The position numbers were made by a program, and so were the translations under genes. Below the pieces are notes generated by a model. It searched no databases. It was not told the origin of the DNA and saw only the letters and a list, made by a program, of their open reading frames with translations. Positions 27,468 to 37,673 of a DNA stretch of 64,000 bases are shown one piece after another. Numbering within the stretch: the stretch's first letter is position 1; each line of letters opens with the position of its first letter. Location: the NCBI GenBank assembly GCA_041875495.1, contig CP112982.1, positions 1,240,001 through 1,304,000 on the forward strand. Direction: 5' to 3'. The DNA comes from Halomonas sp. CH40. GTDB lineage: Bacteria > Pseudomonadota > Gammaproteobacteria > Pseudomonadales > Halomonadaceae.

Positions 27468-28061
27468 CTAGCGGGCCAGTAACTCGCCCAGTTGGCGGTC
27501 GCTGAAGGCGCGGTTCAGCGCATCACTGAGAAGCTCGTTAAGCATACGGGTATTGGCGCCCTGGCCTGGCTTGACCGCATAGCTCTGAACGCGACGGGAC
27601 GTATAAGTACCCGTATAGGTCGCCCCCTGGTGTTGCACAATGGCGCGCAGCACTCCTTCAATGTTGGCTTCATTCAGGCCCAGCTGGCTGCTGTCACCGT
27701 GGGTATAGTTGAGGCTGGCAAGCTCCAGCGTCAATATCGGCCTGCCGTCAGCCCTTTCCTGTGTGGGTGTAAACCCCATATCCGCCACCGCGCGCTCGGC
27801 TTCTTCCTGAAGTTTCGGCATCAGCTGGTGGCTATCCACGGTAATCACAGAGGTCGACATGTCCTGACCGGTGCGATGGCCAATCACATCAGAGTCACGG
27901 GCATCCTGGGCAAATACGCTTACGGATTGCCCGTTGCCAAGCTGTGGCACCTCGGCCGTCCGCGTTGGTGAGAGTGCCAGGTAATGAGGGCTGGCGCAGC
28001 CGGCTAGCCAGACACCGGCTAACAGCACGCAGAAAAGTGGAACAAGTTGACGACGACCCAT
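27468..28061 (-). CDS. YajG family lipoprotein
   Basis: 197-residue lipoprotein: signal peptide with lipobox LAGC at about residues 19-22, then a YajG domain (ALSPTRTAEVPQLGNGQSVSVFAQDARDSDVIGHRTG). No function is assigned to the family. Residue +2 after the lipid Cys is Ala, consistent with Lol export to the outer membrane. It converges with tpm and follows the sulfate importer operon, from which it is separated by 56 bases. Confidence 0.85.
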   Translation of the reverse strand: MGRRQLVPLFCVLLAGVWLAGCASPHYLALSPTRTAEVPQLGNGQSVSVFAQDARDSDVIGHRTGQDMSTSVITVDSHQLMPKLQEEAERAVADMGFTPTQERADGRPILTLELASLNYTHGDSSQLGLNEANIEGVLRAIVQHQGATYTGTYTSRRVQSYAVKPGQGANTRMLNELLSDALNRAFSDRQLGELLAR

Positions 28062-28117
28062 GCAAGACTCCGGTTTTATTATCTGAGGGTAAAAGCGTGA
28101 ATCGTCATTATAGCGGT

Positions 28118-29221
28118 TCAGGCGACCGGCGCATTGGCTTTGGTGGTGCCCGGCTGTTGAAAACGATGATACTGGCGAGGATGTGCGTAAAGCCGCTGGC
28201 CACGGCTGAGCGCCAGCTGTTCAAAATCGGTATGGCGCACGGTGGCAAGCCAGGGTTTGGCGAGCCAGTCGGCTTCGAGTTCAACGCGCACTTCGGCACC
28301 CACGGGGGAAATCGCCGTGATGGTGACCGGCAGATGGCTTTCAGCCGTGGGGGAAGCCGCCAGGCGCACCTCGTGTGGCCGAAGCAACAGTTCCTCATGG
28401 CCATCGGGTAGGTCAACTTTCAAGCGTGCATCGCCACAGGTGAGTACCCCTTGGCTGACATAGCCTTCCAGATGATTGACGTCGCCCAGAAACTCAAACA
28501 CAAAGCGGTTTTTGGGCGCACGGTACAGAGTTTCCGGGGCGTCGATCTGCTCGATACGGCCATTGCTCATCACGACCACTCGGTCAGATAGCTCCAGTGC
28601 CTCTTCCTGGTCGTGGGTGACAAACACGCTGGTGAAGTTGAGTTCGTCGTGAAGGTGGCGCAGCCAGCGGCGCAGTTCCTGGCGCACCTTGGCGTCGAGG
28701 GCACCAAAGGGTTCATCCAGTAACAGGACCTCAGGTTCTACTGCCAGCGCCCGAGCCAGGGAAACACGCTGCTGCTGGCCGCCGGAAAGCTGGGCCGGAT
28801 AGCGGTTGGCCAGATGCTCAAGCTTGACCATTTCCAGCAGGCGCAATACCCGTGAGCGGATCTCGCCGCTGCTGGGGCGTTGCTTGCGTTCCATGACGGT
28901 CAGGCCAAAGGCCACGTTATCGAATACCGTCATATGCCGAAACAGGGCGTAATGCTGGAACACAAAGCCTATGCGACGATCGCGCACATGCACCTGAGTC
29001 ACATCACGTTCGCCAAATAGAATCCTGCTCGGCTCTTGGGTGCGGTCAGCGCTTTCCAGCCCGGCAATGATCCGCAGCAAGGTGGTCTTACCTGAGCCTG
29101 ACGGCCCCAAAAGACCCACCAGCTCACCGGAGTGAATATCAAGATTGACCGGTTCCAGCGCCAAGGTCTGATGGCGGCCACTGCCAAAGTGTTTGCCGAT
29201 ATTTTGCAAGCGAATGCTCAT
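28118..29221 (-). CDS. cysA: Sulfate/thiosulfate ABC transporter ATP-binding protein
   Basis: Energises sulfate and thiosulfate import. Motifs: Walker [11 protein letters not shown]-loop [11 protein letters not shown], signature LSGGQQQRV, Walker [12 protein letters not shown] and H-loop VTHDQEEA, followed by the CysA C-terminal domain. Of the possible starts I chose the ATG at 29221 ([13 protein letters not shown]), overlapping the cysW stop by 4 bases; a start at 29251 would add ten residues inside cysW. Length is 367 residues. It is last in the order binding protein-cysT-cysW-cysA. Confidence 0.95.
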   Translation of the reverse strand: MSIRLQNIGKHFGSGRHQTLALEPVNLDIHSGELVGLLGPSGSGKTTLLRIIAGLESADRTQEPSRILFGERDVTQVHVRDRRIGFVFQHYALFRHMTVFDNVAFGLTVMERKQRPSSGEIRSRVLRLLEMVKLEHLANRYPAQLSGGQQQRVSLARALAVEPEVLLLDEPFGALDAKVRQELRRWLRHLHDELNFTSVFVTHDQEEALELSDRVVVMSNGRIEQIDAPETLYRAPKNRFVFEFLGDVNHLEGYVSQGVLTCGDARLKVDLPDGHEELLLRPHEVRLAASPTAESHLPVTITAISPVGAEVRVELEADWLAKPWLATVRHTDFEQLALSRGQRLYAHPRQYHRFQQPGTTKANAPVA

Positions 29222-30045
29222 GCGAGTGCCTCCCGGCGCGCTTGGCGCCATTCCAGAGCGGCCTTGGCGGCCAGCGTCAGCAGGGCGATCAGGGCGAGTA
29301 ATGCCGCGCTGGCAAAAGCGCCGACGGTGTTGTAGTCCTGATACAGTTGTTCAAGGTGCAGGGGCAAGGTGTTGGTCTTGCCGCGAATGGCCCCGGCAAC
29401 CACTGAGACGGCGCCAAACTCACCCACCGCCCGGGCGTTGGTCAGGATCACGCCATACAGCAAGGCCCAGCGGATATTGGGCAGGGTCACTCGCCAGAAG
29501 GTTGTCCAGCCGCGCGCGCCCAGGGTAACGGCGGCTTCCTCTTCACGGGAGCCTTGGGCCTGCATGAGGGGTATCAGCTCCCGGGCAACGAAGGGGCAGG
29601 TCACAAACACGGTGACCATCAAAATACCCGGCCAAGCAAACATCAGCTGGATGTCGTAACCGTCCAGCCAGTTACCCAGCCAGCCGTTGCGCCCGTAAAG
29701 CAGCAGGTAGATCAGCCCCGCGACTACCGGCGACACCGCAAAAGGGATGTCGATCAAGGTCTGCAGCACCCGCCTGCCCGGAAAGCTGAAGCGCGTGACC
29801 AGCCAGGCCAGCGCCACGCCGAACACCAGGCAAACGGGAATGGTCAGCAGTGCAATGCCCAAGGTCAGACCAATGGCATGCAGGGTGTAGCGGTCACTGA
29901 CGTTACTCCAGAACACATCAACACCCTGGGCAAAGGCCTGGGCAAAAATAGCCACCAGGGGTAGCAGCAGAAAAAGTGCCGACAGTGCAACGGCGGTGCC
30001 AATCAGCACACGGCGCACGGCAGGTGCATCACCAATACGGCGCAT
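29218..30045 (-). CDS. cysW: Sulfate ABC transporter permease CysW
   Basis: 275-residue inner-membrane permease. The hydrophobic N-terminal segment ([19 protein letters not shown]) and the CysW-characteristic [20 protein letters not shown] and [24 protein letters not shown] are visible, with the EAA loop at [22 protein letters not shown]. It starts on the last base of the cysT stop codon and overlaps cysA by 4 bases, so the three are tightly coupled. Confidence 0.95.
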   Translation of the reverse strand: MRRIGDAPAVRRVLIGTAVALSALFLLLPLVAIFAQAFAQGVDVFWSNVSDRYTLHAIGLTLGIALLTIPVCLVFGVALAWLVTRFSFPGRRVLQTLIDIPFAVSPVVAGLIYLLLYGRNGWLGNWLDGYDIQLMFAWPGILMVTVFVTCPFVARELIPLMQAQGSREEEAAVTLGARGWTTFWRVTLPNIRWALLYGVILTNARAVGEFGAVSVVAGAIRGKTNTLPLHLEQLYQDYNTVGAFASAALLALIALLTLAAKAALEWRQARREALA

Positions 30046-30908
30046 TAGCCTTTTCCTCCGTGTAAACGGCGAACAAACCGGCCCTGCCAGATATTGATCG
30101 CCAGCAGTAAGGCCAGTGAAACAAACAGCACCACAGAAGCAATCGCCGAGGCACCGGCATAGTCATATTCCTGGAGCTTGACGAAGATCATCAGGGCGGT
30201 GATTTCAGTCTCATAGGGCGTGTTGCCAGCAATGAAGATAATCGCGCCAAATTCCCCCAGCGAGCGCACAAACGCAAGCCCGGTGCCGGTGACCAGGGCC
30301 GGCCACAAGTGCGGCAGGATCACCCGGCGAAAAGCGACGCCATCGCGTGCGCCCAGCGTCATGGCCGCCTCATCCACCTCGGCAGGCATGTCCTCAAGCA
30401 CCGGCTGCACGGTGCGCACGACAAAAGGAATACTGGTGAAGGCCATGGCCAGTGCAATACCCACCCAGGTATAGGCAACCGGAAACCCCAGCGGCTCAAG
30501 CCAACGGCCCATCCAGCCGTTGCTGGCGTAAAGGGTGGCCAGCGTGATACCTGCCACGGCGGTTGGCAGTGCAAAGGGCAGGTCCATCAGCGCATCCAGC
30601 AGGCGCTTGCCTGGGAATTCGTAACGCACTAGTACCCAGGCAAGCAGCAGGCCGAACACGGCGTTGACCAGGGCAGCGACCGCCGCGGCCCCTATGGTGA
30701 CCATGTAGCTCGCCACCACCCGGCCTTCGCTGATGATGGCCCAGTATTCGGCCAGGCTAAGCCCCGCCAGCTGGCCGAACAGGCCGGTCATGGGCAGCAG
30801 CAGAACCAGCGAGATGAACAGTACGCTGATGCCCATGGAAAGACCGAAACCCGGAAGAACCCGTTTCTCCGTCTTGAAGGGCAGGGCGCCAAACCTAGCC
30901 AGGCTCAT
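30045..30908 (-). CDS. cysT: Sulfate ABC transporter permease CysT (CysU)
   Basis: 287-residue permease partner of CysW. Characteristic segments are LPFALPTAVAGITLATLYASNGWMG and VRSLGEFGAIIFIAGNTPYETEI, with the EAA loop EAAMTLGARDGVAFRRVILP. The gene begins 8 bases after the stop of the binding-protein gene. Confidence 0.95.
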   Translation of the reverse strand: MSLARFGALPFKTEKRVLPGFGLSMGISVLFISLVLLLPMTGLFGQLAGLSLAEYWAIISEGRVVASYMVTIGAAAVAALVNAVFGLLLAWVLVRYEFPGKRLLDALMDLPFALPTAVAGITLATLYASNGWMGRWLEPLGFPVAYTWVGIALAMAFTSIPFVVRTVQPVLEDMPAEVDEAAMTLGARDGVAFRRVILPHLWPALVTGTGLAFVRSLGEFGAIIFIAGNTPYETEITALMIFVKLQEYDYAGASAIASVVLFVSLALLLAINIWQGRFVRRLHGGKG

Positions 30909-30916
30909 AGCAGACC

Positions 30917-31951
30917 TCAGCGACGCTGCAGCTGGTCAAGCAGACCGCCGCTACCGAAATGGGTTTCCATGGCGTTGTCCCAGCTACCGAAAACCTCTTC
31001 TACCTGCAAAAGCTCAGTCTCAGGGAAGTTATCGGCAAATTCAGCGACGACGTCGGGATGGTGAACGCGGTAGTTGAAGCCCGCGAGCAGGCGTTGGGTA
31101 TCTTCAGTGTAGAGAAATTCCAGATAGCTCTGGGCCAGGTCGGCATTGCCGTTGCGCTCGGCGTTGGGGCCGACGACCGCGACCGGGAACTCAGCTAGAA
31201 TGCTCACCGGCGGTACCACCACTTCGTAGTCGTCACTGCCGTACTCGCCGCGGATGTTGTTGACCTCGGATTCAAAGCTGATCAGCACATCGCCCATGCC
31301 ACGCTCAATAAAACTGGTGGTGGCACCTCGGCCGCCGGTATCAAACACCACGACGTTGCTCAGGAAATCGCGCATGAAGTCGCGCACCTGCTCTTCATCA
31401 CCGTCGAACTGGTCTTCAGCAAACCCCCAGGCCGCCAGGTAGGTGTAGCGCCCGTTGCCGGATGTTTTAGGGTTGGGGAACACAATCTCGATATCATCCC
31501 GCGCCAGGTCTGCCCAGCTTTCGATACCTTCCGGGTTGCCTTCACGTACCAGAAAGGCCGTCGTGGAATAGTAGGGTGAGGCGTTGTTGGCAAGCGCTTC
31601 CTGCCAGTCCTCAGCCACCAGGCCGGCATCAGCAAGCACCTGAACGTCGGTCACCTGGTTAAAGGTCACCACATCTGCGCGCAGGCCTTGCAGAATGGCC
31701 CGGGCCTGGGCGGAGGAGCCACCGTGGGATTGGCTGATGGTGATCTCTTCATCGTGTTCTTGCTGCCACCACGCCGCGAACTCAGGGTTGATCTCCGCGA
31801 ACAGTTCACGGGCGATATCATAGGAAGAGTTCAGTAGCTCGCGATTATCTTGCGCCAGCGCATTGGTGGAGGCGCTGGCCGCCAGCGTCAGTGCCAGCAG
31901 GCTGGCACCCAGACGGGCGTTGCTGATGGTAGGCAGAACAGAAAATGCCAT
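30917..31951 (-). CDS. Periplasmic sulfate-binding protein
   Basis: 344-residue Sbp/CysP family protein with a signal peptide (about 1-33, ASASTNALAQ). Family blocks include ELLNSSYDIARELF, ISQSHGGSSAQARAILQGL, ADVVTFNQVTDV and NPKTSGNGRYTYLAAWGFA. Sbp and CysP cannot be separated by eye. It is the first gene of the sulfate importer operon and should be controlled by CysB (gene at 47708), with a candidate symmetric site upstream. Confidence 0.93.
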   Translation of the reverse strand: MAFSVLPTISNARLGASLLALTLAASASTNALAQDNRELLNSSYDIARELFAEINPEFAAWWQQEHDEEITISQSHGGSSAQARAILQGLRADVVTFNQVTDVQVLADAGLVAEDWQEALANNASPYYSTTAFLVREGNPEGIESWADLARDDIEIVFPNPKTSGNGRYTYLAAWGFAEDQFDGDEEQVRDFMRDFLSNVVVFDTGGRGATTSFIERGMGDVLISFESEVNNIRGEYGSDDYEVVVPPVSILAEFPVAVVGPNAERNGNADLAQSYLEFLYTEDTQRLLAGFNYRVHHPDVVAEFADNFPETELLQVEEVFGSWDNAMETHFGSGGLLDQLQRR

Positions 31952-32040
31952 CTTGTAACTCCTTTAAGGCCGGTGAGCCTAACGTGTTAAGGGAATGGCA
32001 AAGAAGATTAAACCTACATTTATGGAATTACAATCACGTT

Positions 32041-32063
32041 TTATATTCTTTTTTAGAATATAA
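32041..32063. promoter_or_regulatory. AT-rich inverted repeat upstream of the sulfate importer
   Basis: A perfect 9-base inverted repeat, TTATATTCT and AGAATATAA separated by five T, lies about 90 bases upstream of the sulfate-binding-protein start and about 100 bases upstream of rpe. The position and AT-richness would suit an activator site such as CysB's. Assignment to CysB is inference, because the CysB consensus is loose. Confidence 0.4.
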
Positions 32064-32165
32064 GTGTAGGCAATTTTTATCTTGATGCGCTAGCTTGCTG
32101 CAAACGCATGATTTTAAGGTCTGGTATCATAGGCACGAATTTTTCATCTATGACCTGGATAGCTC

Positions 32166-32867
32166 ATGACCACTCCACGGGATTTTCTGATTGCGCCCTC
32201 TATTCTCTCCGCCAACTTTGCCTGTCTGGGTGAAGAAGTGGATAAGGTGCTGGCCTCCGGCGCTGACTGGGTGCACTTCGATGTGATGGATAACCACTAT
32301 GTGCCTAACCTGACCATTGGCCCCATGGTTTGTGAAGCGCTACGCAAGCACGGTGTCACCGCACCGATTGATGTGCACCTGATGGTCACGCCGGTGGATC
32401 AGATGATCAGTAGCTTCATTGATGCCGGGGCCGATATGATTACCTTTCACCCCGAAGCCTCCCTGCATATTGACCGCTCGCTGCAGTTGATCCGCGATGG
32501 CGGCTGCAAAGCCGGGCTGGTTTTCAATCCGGCAACCCCCTTGTCCTATCTGGATTACGTAATGGACAAGATCGATATAGTGCTGCTGATGAGCGTTAAC
32601 CCCGGTTTTGGCGGTCAGGCGTTTATCCCCGCGACGCTTGATAAGCTGCGTGAAGCGCGGGCCAGAATTGATGCCTCCGGCCGCGATATCCGCCTTGAGG
32701 TGGATGGCGGCGTCAAGGTTGATAACATTGCTGAGGTCGCGGCGGCGGGTGCCGATACCTTCGTGGCCGGCTCGGCTATTTTCAGTGCCCATCAGGCCGA
32801 TGATCCGAACGGCTATGACAGCGTGATCAGCCAGATGCGCGCCCGACTGGCTGAAGCAGGGCAATAA
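32166..32867 (+). CDS. rpe: Ribulose-phosphate 3-epimerase
   Basis: Interconverts D-ribulose 5-phosphate and D-xylulose 5-phosphate. The 233-residue TIM barrel shows [36 protein letters not shown] (metal His and catalytic Asp), [25 protein letters not shown] and [12 protein letters not shown] with the second catalytic Asp. It begins the rpe-gph-trpEGDC run and is divergent from the sulfate importer. Confidence 0.97.
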   Translation: MTTPRDFLIAPSILSANFACLGEEVDKVLASGADWVHFDVMDNHYVPNLTIGPMVCEALRKHGVTAPIDVHLMVTPVDQMISSFIDAGADMITFHPEASLHIDRSLQLIRDGGCKAGLVFNPATPLSYLDYVMDKIDIVLLMSVNPGFGGQAFIPATLDKLREARARIDASGRDIRLEVDGGVKVDNIAEVAAAGADTFVAGSAIFSAHQADDPNGYDSVISQMRARLAEAGQ

Positions 32868-32878
32868 CGGAGGCGCCG

Positions 32879-33577
32879 GTGCACGCACAGCTGAAAGACA
32901 AGCAACTGGTCGCCTTTGACCTGGACGGCACCCTGATTGATTCGGTGCCGGATCTGGCCGTCGCGGTTCAGAAAACACTGGCAGGCGAGGGGCTTGCCCA
33001 GCCGCAACAAACTCATGTGCGCGACTGGGTAGGCAACGGTGCGCCGGTGCTGATCGAACGTGCGCTGCGCTGGGCGCTAGGCAAGGCGCCGGATACGACA
33101 CTCAATGCGCGTGCCTATGATTCCTTTCTGGCCTATTACAGCCAGGCGCCTGACCATTTGACCCGCCTCTACCCAGGCGCATTGGACGTGCTCAGGGCTG
33201 TGCGTGCGGCGGGTTTACGCCAGGTATTGATCACCAACAAGCCCGAACGCTTTATCGTGCCGATTTTGCAGCACTTCGCCATGTTAGAGTATTTTGATCT
33301 GTACCTGGGGGGAGATTCCCTGGCGCAAAAGAAACCTCACCCGTTGCCACTGCTGCATGCGGCCAAAACATACGGCGTCAGCCCGGCTGATTGCGCCATG
33401 GTGGGGGATTCCCGTCACGATATCGGGGCAGGCAAGGCGGCAGGTTTTACCACCTTTGCATTGCCAGACGGCTATAACCACGGTGAGCCGATTGCCCTGA
33501 GCGCCCCTGATGTGCTGCTTGATTCCCTTTTTGATTTAATCGCTGAAACGCCCTGTGCGACAAGGATTGCCAGATGA
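32879..33577 (+). CDS. gph: Phosphoglycolate phosphatase
   Basis: HAD-superfamily phosphatase of 232 residues that removes 2-phosphoglycolate, for example from DNA repair. The nucleophile motif is [15 protein letters not shown]; motif II is LITNKPE, and [14 protein letters not shown] carries the Mg-binding Asp. Start is GTG at 32879 with GGAGG seven bases upstream. It overlaps trpE by 4 bases, the common Pseudomonas/Halomonas arrangement. Confidence 0.95.
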   Translation: MHAQLKDKQLVAFDLDGTLIDSVPDLAVAVQKTLAGEGLAQPQQTHVRDWVGNGAPVLIERALRWALGKAPDTTLNARAYDSFLAYYSQAPDHLTRLYPGALDVLRAVRAAGLRQVLITNKPERFIVPILQHFAMLEYFDLYLGGDSLAQKKPHPLPLLHAAKTYGVSPADCAMVGDSRHDIGAGKAAGFTTFALPDGYNHGEPIALSAPDVLLDSLFDLIAETPCATRIAR

Positions 33578-35061
33578 TGACGCCGGACACCTTTGCCGAG
33601 CTGGCCCAGGCGGGCTATAACCGTATTCCTGTTTCCCGTGATGTGCTGGCGGATCTGGATACGCCGCTTTCCACCTATCTGAAGCTGGCCAATACGCCCT
33701 GGACTTTCCTGCTGGAATCCGTTCAAGGCGGTGAAAAGTGGGGGCGCTATTCGATTATCGGCCTGCCTTGCCAGGAACGCATTGAGGTACGCGGTTTTAC
33801 CGTGCGCCATATCCGCGAAGGCGAGTCTGAAGGGGTGACGGAAGTGGCTGACCCCCTGGACTGGATCGAGCAGTTCCAGCAGCGTTTCAAGGTGCCCAAG
33901 CTGGATAACCGGCCGCGTTTTGACGGTGGTCTGGTGGGGTATTTCGGCTATGATACGATTCGTTATATCGAACCCCGTCTGCGTGGCGTCGAGAAGCCCG
34001 ACCCCTTGGGGGTGCCGGACATTCTGCTGATGGTGTGCAACGACCTGGTGGTGTTTGACAATCTCTCCGGGCGCTTGACGCTGCTGACCCATGCCGACCC
34101 ATCCGAAACTGAGGCGTTGGCCAAGGCTGAGCAGCATCTTAACCATCTCGAACAGCGTCTTCGTGAGGCCTACACCCGGCCGGAAAGCAAAGGAAGCGGT
34201 CGCTCTGCCGTTGAAGAAAGCGACTTTGAATCCGGCTTTACCGAAGAAGGCTTCAAGGCGGCCGTGGAAAAAATCAAGGAATACGTGCTGGCCGGGGACA
34301 TCATGCAGTGCGTGCCCTCCCAGCGTATGTCGACGCCTTATCAGGCGCCGCCGCTGGATCTGTACCGTGCCCTGCGCAGCCTGAATCCATCTCCTTACAT
34401 GTTTTATCTCAATCTGGACGATCATCAGGTGGTCGGCTCATCGCCGGAAATCCTGACCCGCACCGAAGAGGGTGAGGTCACGGTACGCCCGATTGCAGGC
34501 ACCCGTAAGCGCGGCAAGAACGAGGAAGAAGACAAGGCGCTGGAAGCTGAACTGCTGGCAGACCCCAAGGAGCTTGCCGAACACCTGATGCTGATCGACC
34601 TGGGCCGTAACGATGTTGGCCGCATCAGTCAGACGGGCAGTGTCGAGGTGACCGACCAGATGGTGGTGGAGCGCTATTCCCACGTCATGCATATCGTCTC
34701 CAATGTCACCGGCCAGCTGATGCCGTCATTGACCGCCATGGATGCGCTGCGCGCGACCTTCCCGGCAGGCACGGTATCCGGGGCGCCGAAGATTCGCGCA
34801 CTGGAGATTATTGACGAAGTCGAACCGGTCAAGCGCGGTATCTATTCCGGCGCGGTGGGCTATCTGTCCTGGCATGGCAACATGGATACCGCCATTGCGA
34901 TTCGTACTGCCATGATCAAGGATGGCCAGGTACACGTCCAGGCCGGAGCAGGCATCGTCGCTGACTCCGTCCCGGAACTCGAATGGCAGGAAACCCTTAA
35001 CAAGGGCCGCGCCCTGTTCAGAGCGGTGGCCATGGCGGAAGGCGGATTGGACGAGCGCTAG
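33574..35061 (+). CDS. trpE: Anthranilate synthase component I
   Basis: Converts chorismate and ammonia (or glutamine with TrpG) to anthranilate. The 495-residue protein has the N-terminal region with the LLES feedback-binding motif ([17 protein letters not shown]) and the chorismate-binding C-terminal domain ([43 protein letters not shown]). No leader peptide or attenuator was found upstream, so feedback inhibition is likely the main control. Two ATGs (33574, 33577) are possible starts. Confidence 0.97.
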   Translation: MMTPDTFAELAQAGYNRIPVSRDVLADLDTPLSTYLKLANTPWTFLLESVQGGEKWGRYSIIGLPCQERIEVRGFTVRHIREGESEGVTEVADPLDWIEQFQQRFKVPKLDNRPRFDGGLVGYFGYDTIRYIEPRLRGVEKPDPLGVPDILLMVCNDLVVFDNLSGRLTLLTHADPSETEALAKAEQHLNHLEQRLREAYTRPESKGSGRSAVEESDFESGFTEEGFKAAVEKIKEYVLAGDIMQCVPSQRMSTPYQAPPLDLYRALRSLNPSPYMFYLNLDDHQVVGSSPEILTRTEEGEVTVRPIAGTRKRGKNEEEDKALEAELLADPKELAEHLMLIDLGRNDVGRISQTGSVEVTDQMVVERYSHVMHIVSNVTGQLMPSLTAMDALRATFPAGTVSGAPKIRALEIIDEVEPVKRGIYSGAVGYLSWHGNMDTAIAIRTAMIKDGQVHVQAGAGIVADSVPELEWQETLNKGRALFRAVAMAEGGLDER

Positions 35062-35139
35062 TCTGCACAGAATCAGATCGGGTAATCTCCTGATTAAGGG
35101 GCATCACCTGAGAAATAAGTCGATGGAGTTTCAAACGTT

Positions 35140-35730
35140 ATGCCTCAAAAAGTTCTGATGCTGGATAACTACGACAGTTTTACCTTCAATATCGTCCAGT
35201 ATCTGGGTGAATTGGGCGCTGAGGTGCTGACACATCGTAATGATGAAATAAGCCTGGCTCAGATCGATGCCCTGGCGCCCAGCCATATCGTGATTTCACC
35301 CGGCCCCTGCACGCCAAATGAGGCGGGTCTTTCGATGGATCTGATCCGCCATTTTGCCGGTAAGCTACCTATTTTAGGGGTATGCCTTGGGCATCAGGCC
35401 ATCGGTCAGGTGTATGGTGGTAAGGTGGTGCGCGCGCCTCAGGTAATGCATGGCAAGACGTCGGCCATCCAGCATGATGCGCAAGGCGTGTTTGCCGGGC
35501 TTGAAAACCCGCTGGAAGTCACCCGCTATCACTCCCTGGTAGTGGACAAGGACAGCCTTCCTGAGTGCCTGGAGATTACCGCCTGGACAGGAGCCGATGA
35601 TGTGACGCCGGATCTGATTATGGGCCTGCGCCATCGTGAACTGGATATAGAAGGCGTACAGTTCCACCCGGAATCGATCCTGACCCGTCAGGGCCACCAA
35701 CTGTTGGCCAATTTCCTCAAACGTAGCTGA
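35140..35730 (+). CDS. trpG: Anthranilate synthase component II (glutamine amidotransferase)
   Basis: 196-residue class I glutamine amidotransferase that supplies ammonia to TrpE, and possibly also to PabB encoded at 48.7-50.0 kb, since no separate pabA is in the window. Nucleophile Cys lies in [12 protein letters not shown]; the His-Glu pair is in QFHPES. The start follows ATGGAG. A 78-base gap separates it from trpE. Confidence 0.96.
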   Translation: MPQKVLMLDNYDSFTFNIVQYLGELGAEVLTHRNDEISLAQIDALAPSHIVISPGPCTPNEAGLSMDLIRHFAGKLPILGVCLGHQAIGQVYGGKVVRAPQVMHGKTSAIQHDAQGVFAGLENPLEVTRYHSLVVDKDSLPECLEITAWTGADDVTPDLIMGLRHRELDIEGVQFHPESILTRQGHQLLANFLKRS

Positions 35731-35767
35731 AAACGCTCATTATCTCAGCCTGGAGGCTCACAAATTC

Positions 35768-36787
35768 ATGCTCATGCGAGATGCCATTAACGCTGTGATG
35801 CAGCGCGAGAATCTGACTTTTGACCAGATGCACGCCTTGATGCGTCAGATCATGACCGGTGAGGCGACCGATGCCCAGATTGGCGGCTTGCTGGTGGGGC
35901 TGGCAATGAAAGGCGAGAGCGCGGTTGAAATCAGTGCAGCGGCCCAGGTGATGCGCGAGCTGATGAAGCGGGTGACTCTGGATACCGACAATGTGGTTGA
36001 TATTGTTGGCACTGGGGGCGACGGTGCCAATCTTTTCAACGTCTCCACGGCGGCAAGCTTTGTGGCCGCCGGTGCCGGGGCGCATGTGGCCAAACACGGT
36101 AACCGCAGCGTTTCGTCTTCATCAGGCAGTGCGGATCTTTTTGATATTGCCGGTATTTATCTGGATCTCAATCCGGAGCAGGTCAGCCGCTGTATCGAGC
36201 AGGTTGGCGTAGGCTTCATGTTTGCCCCCAATCATCACCCGGCCATGCGCCACGCCATTGGCCCGCGCCGCGAGATGGGGGTACGCACTCTATTCAATAT
36301 TCTCGGGCCACTGACCAACCCGGCCGGTGCGCCGAATCAGGTGCTGGGGGTTTACTCGCCTGAGCTGGTGCCGCTGATGGCTGAGGTGTTGCAACAGCTG
36401 GGTAGCCGCCATGTCATGGTAGTGCATTCCGAAGATGGGCTGGATGAAATCTCCCTGGCCGCGCCTACTCTTGTGGCAGAGCTGAAGGACGGTGCCATCC
36501 ATCATTACACCATTGAGCCGGAAACCCTAGGCATCGAGCGCCAGAGCCTGGCTTCCCTGAAAGCCAACAGTGCGGCGGAAAGCCTGCAGTTGGTAAAGGC
36601 AGCCCTGGCAGGCGAAGGGGCGGCGGCGGATATGGTGGCGCTGAATGCCGGTGCGGCGCTTTACTGCGCCGGTGTGGCAGATACCCTGAAGGAAGGCGTG
36701 ATGGTCGCCCAGGACGCCCAGGCTTCCGGCCTGCCATTGGAAAAACTGCGAGAGCTGGCGCATTTCACCAGCGTCTTCAAACAGTAA
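35768..36787 (+). CDS. trpD: Anthranilate phosphoribosyltransferase
   Basis: Transfers the phosphoribosyl group of PRPP to anthranilate. The 339 residues contain the PRPP/Mg motif [32 protein letters not shown], and [31 protein letters not shown] chose the ATG at 35768 (GGAGG 11 bases upstream) over the ATG six bases later. Confidence 0.96.
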   Translation: MLMRDAINAVMQRENLTFDQMHALMRQIMTGEATDAQIGGLLVGLAMKGESAVEISAAAQVMRELMKRVTLDTDNVVDIVGTGGDGANLFNVSTAASFVAAGAGAHVAKHGNRSVSSSSGSADLFDIAGIYLDLNPEQVSRCIEQVGVGFMFAPNHHPAMRHAIGPRREMGVRTLFNILGPLTNPAGAPNQVLGVYSPELVPLMAEVLQQLGSRHVMVVHSEDGLDEISLAAPTLVAELKDGAIHHYTIEPETLGIERQSLASLKANSAAESLQLVKAALAGEGAAADMVALNAGAALYCAGVADTLKEGVMVAQDAQASGLPLEKLRELAHFTSVFKQ

Positions 36788-36797
36788 GAGAGACCTT

Positions 36798-37601
36798 ATG
36801 ACTGATCAGGCAACGCCCACCATTCTTACCCGTATTCTGGCCCGCAAGGATCAGGAAGTCGCCGAGCGCCGCGAGGCGGTGTCTGAAACTGACCTGTTGG
36901 CGCTGGCCAAGCATCAGAGTGCCCCGCGTGGGTTCATTCAGGCGTTGAACCAGCGGATCGCCAGCGGTGACCCGGCCGTGATCGCGGAGATCAAAAAAGC
37001 CTCACCGTCCAAGGGCGTGATTCGTGAGCACTTTGAGCCTGCCGAGATTGCCAGGCGCTATGCCGAAGGCGGTGCCGCCTGCCTGTCTGTGCTGACCGAT
37101 GCGGACTATTTTCAGGGCCATGAAGACTACCTGATTGCCGCTCGGGATGCCTGCAGCCTGCCGGTCATCCGTAAGGATTTTATCACCCACGGCTATCAGG
37201 TCTCTGAAGCAAGGGCGATAGGCGCTGACTGTATTCTGCTGATTGTTTCGGCGCTGGATGATGCCAGAATGCGCGATCTTAACCAGCAGGCCCAGCAGCT
37301 GGGGATGGATGTGCTGGTGGAAGTTCACGACGGTGACGAGCTGGAACGGGCGCTGGCGCTGGATCTCAAGCTGGTGGGTATCAACAACCGTAACCTGCAC
37401 ACCTTTGATACCAGCCTGAACACCACCCTGGACCTTCTGACACGTATCCCCGCAGACGTGACCGTGATTACTGAGTCAGGCATTCATACCCGCGACGATG
37501 TTGAGCTGATGCGTGACCATGAGATCAACGGTTTTCTGGTCGGTGAAGCCTTTATGCGCGAAGAAGACCCCGGCCAGGCGCTGAAAAACCTGTTTTTCTA
37601 G
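36798..37601 (+). CDS. trpC: Indole-3-glycerol-phosphate synthase
   Basis: Closes the indole ring from 1-(2-carboxyphenylamino)-1-deoxyribulose 5-phosphate. The 267-residue TIM barrel has [14 protein letters not shown] (catalytic Lys), [43 protein letters not shown] and [11 protein letters not shown]. It is a monofunctional enzyme without a fused TrpF domain. It ends the trp segment; trpF, trpB and trpA are not in the window, as is common where the pathway is split. Confidence 0.97.
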   Translation: MTDQATPTILTRILARKDQEVAERREAVSETDLLALAKHQSAPRGFIQALNQRIASGDPAVIAEIKKASPSKGVIREHFEPAEIARRYAEGGAACLSVLTDADYFQGHEDYLIAARDACSLPVIRKDFITHGYQVSEARAIGADCILLIVSALDDARMRDLNQQAQQLGMDVLVEVHDGDELERALALDLKLVGINNRNLHTFDTSLNTTLDLLTRIPADVTVITESGIHTRDDVELMRDHEINGFLVGEAFMREEDPGQALKNLFF

Positions 37602-37622
37602 CGCGTTTATCTTTGCGCTCCT

Positions 37623-37655
37623 GCGACAAGCCCCGCTTCAGGCGGGGCTTGTCGC
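37623..37655. terminator. Bidirectional intrinsic terminator after trpC
   Basis: A perfect 14-base inverted repeat (GCGACAAGCCCCGC / GCGGGGCTTGTCGC) with a TTCAG loop, followed by GTTTC. It lies between the convergent trpC and YdiJ-like genes. The T tract is short, but stem stability is very high. Confidence 0.8.
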
Positions 37656-37673
37656 GTTTCAGCGGGTGACTTT

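Noticed and set aside
33541..33600. A trp leader peptide and attenuator before trpE
   Set aside because: trpE overlaps gph by 4 bases and no Trp-rich short frame or alternative hairpins are visible.
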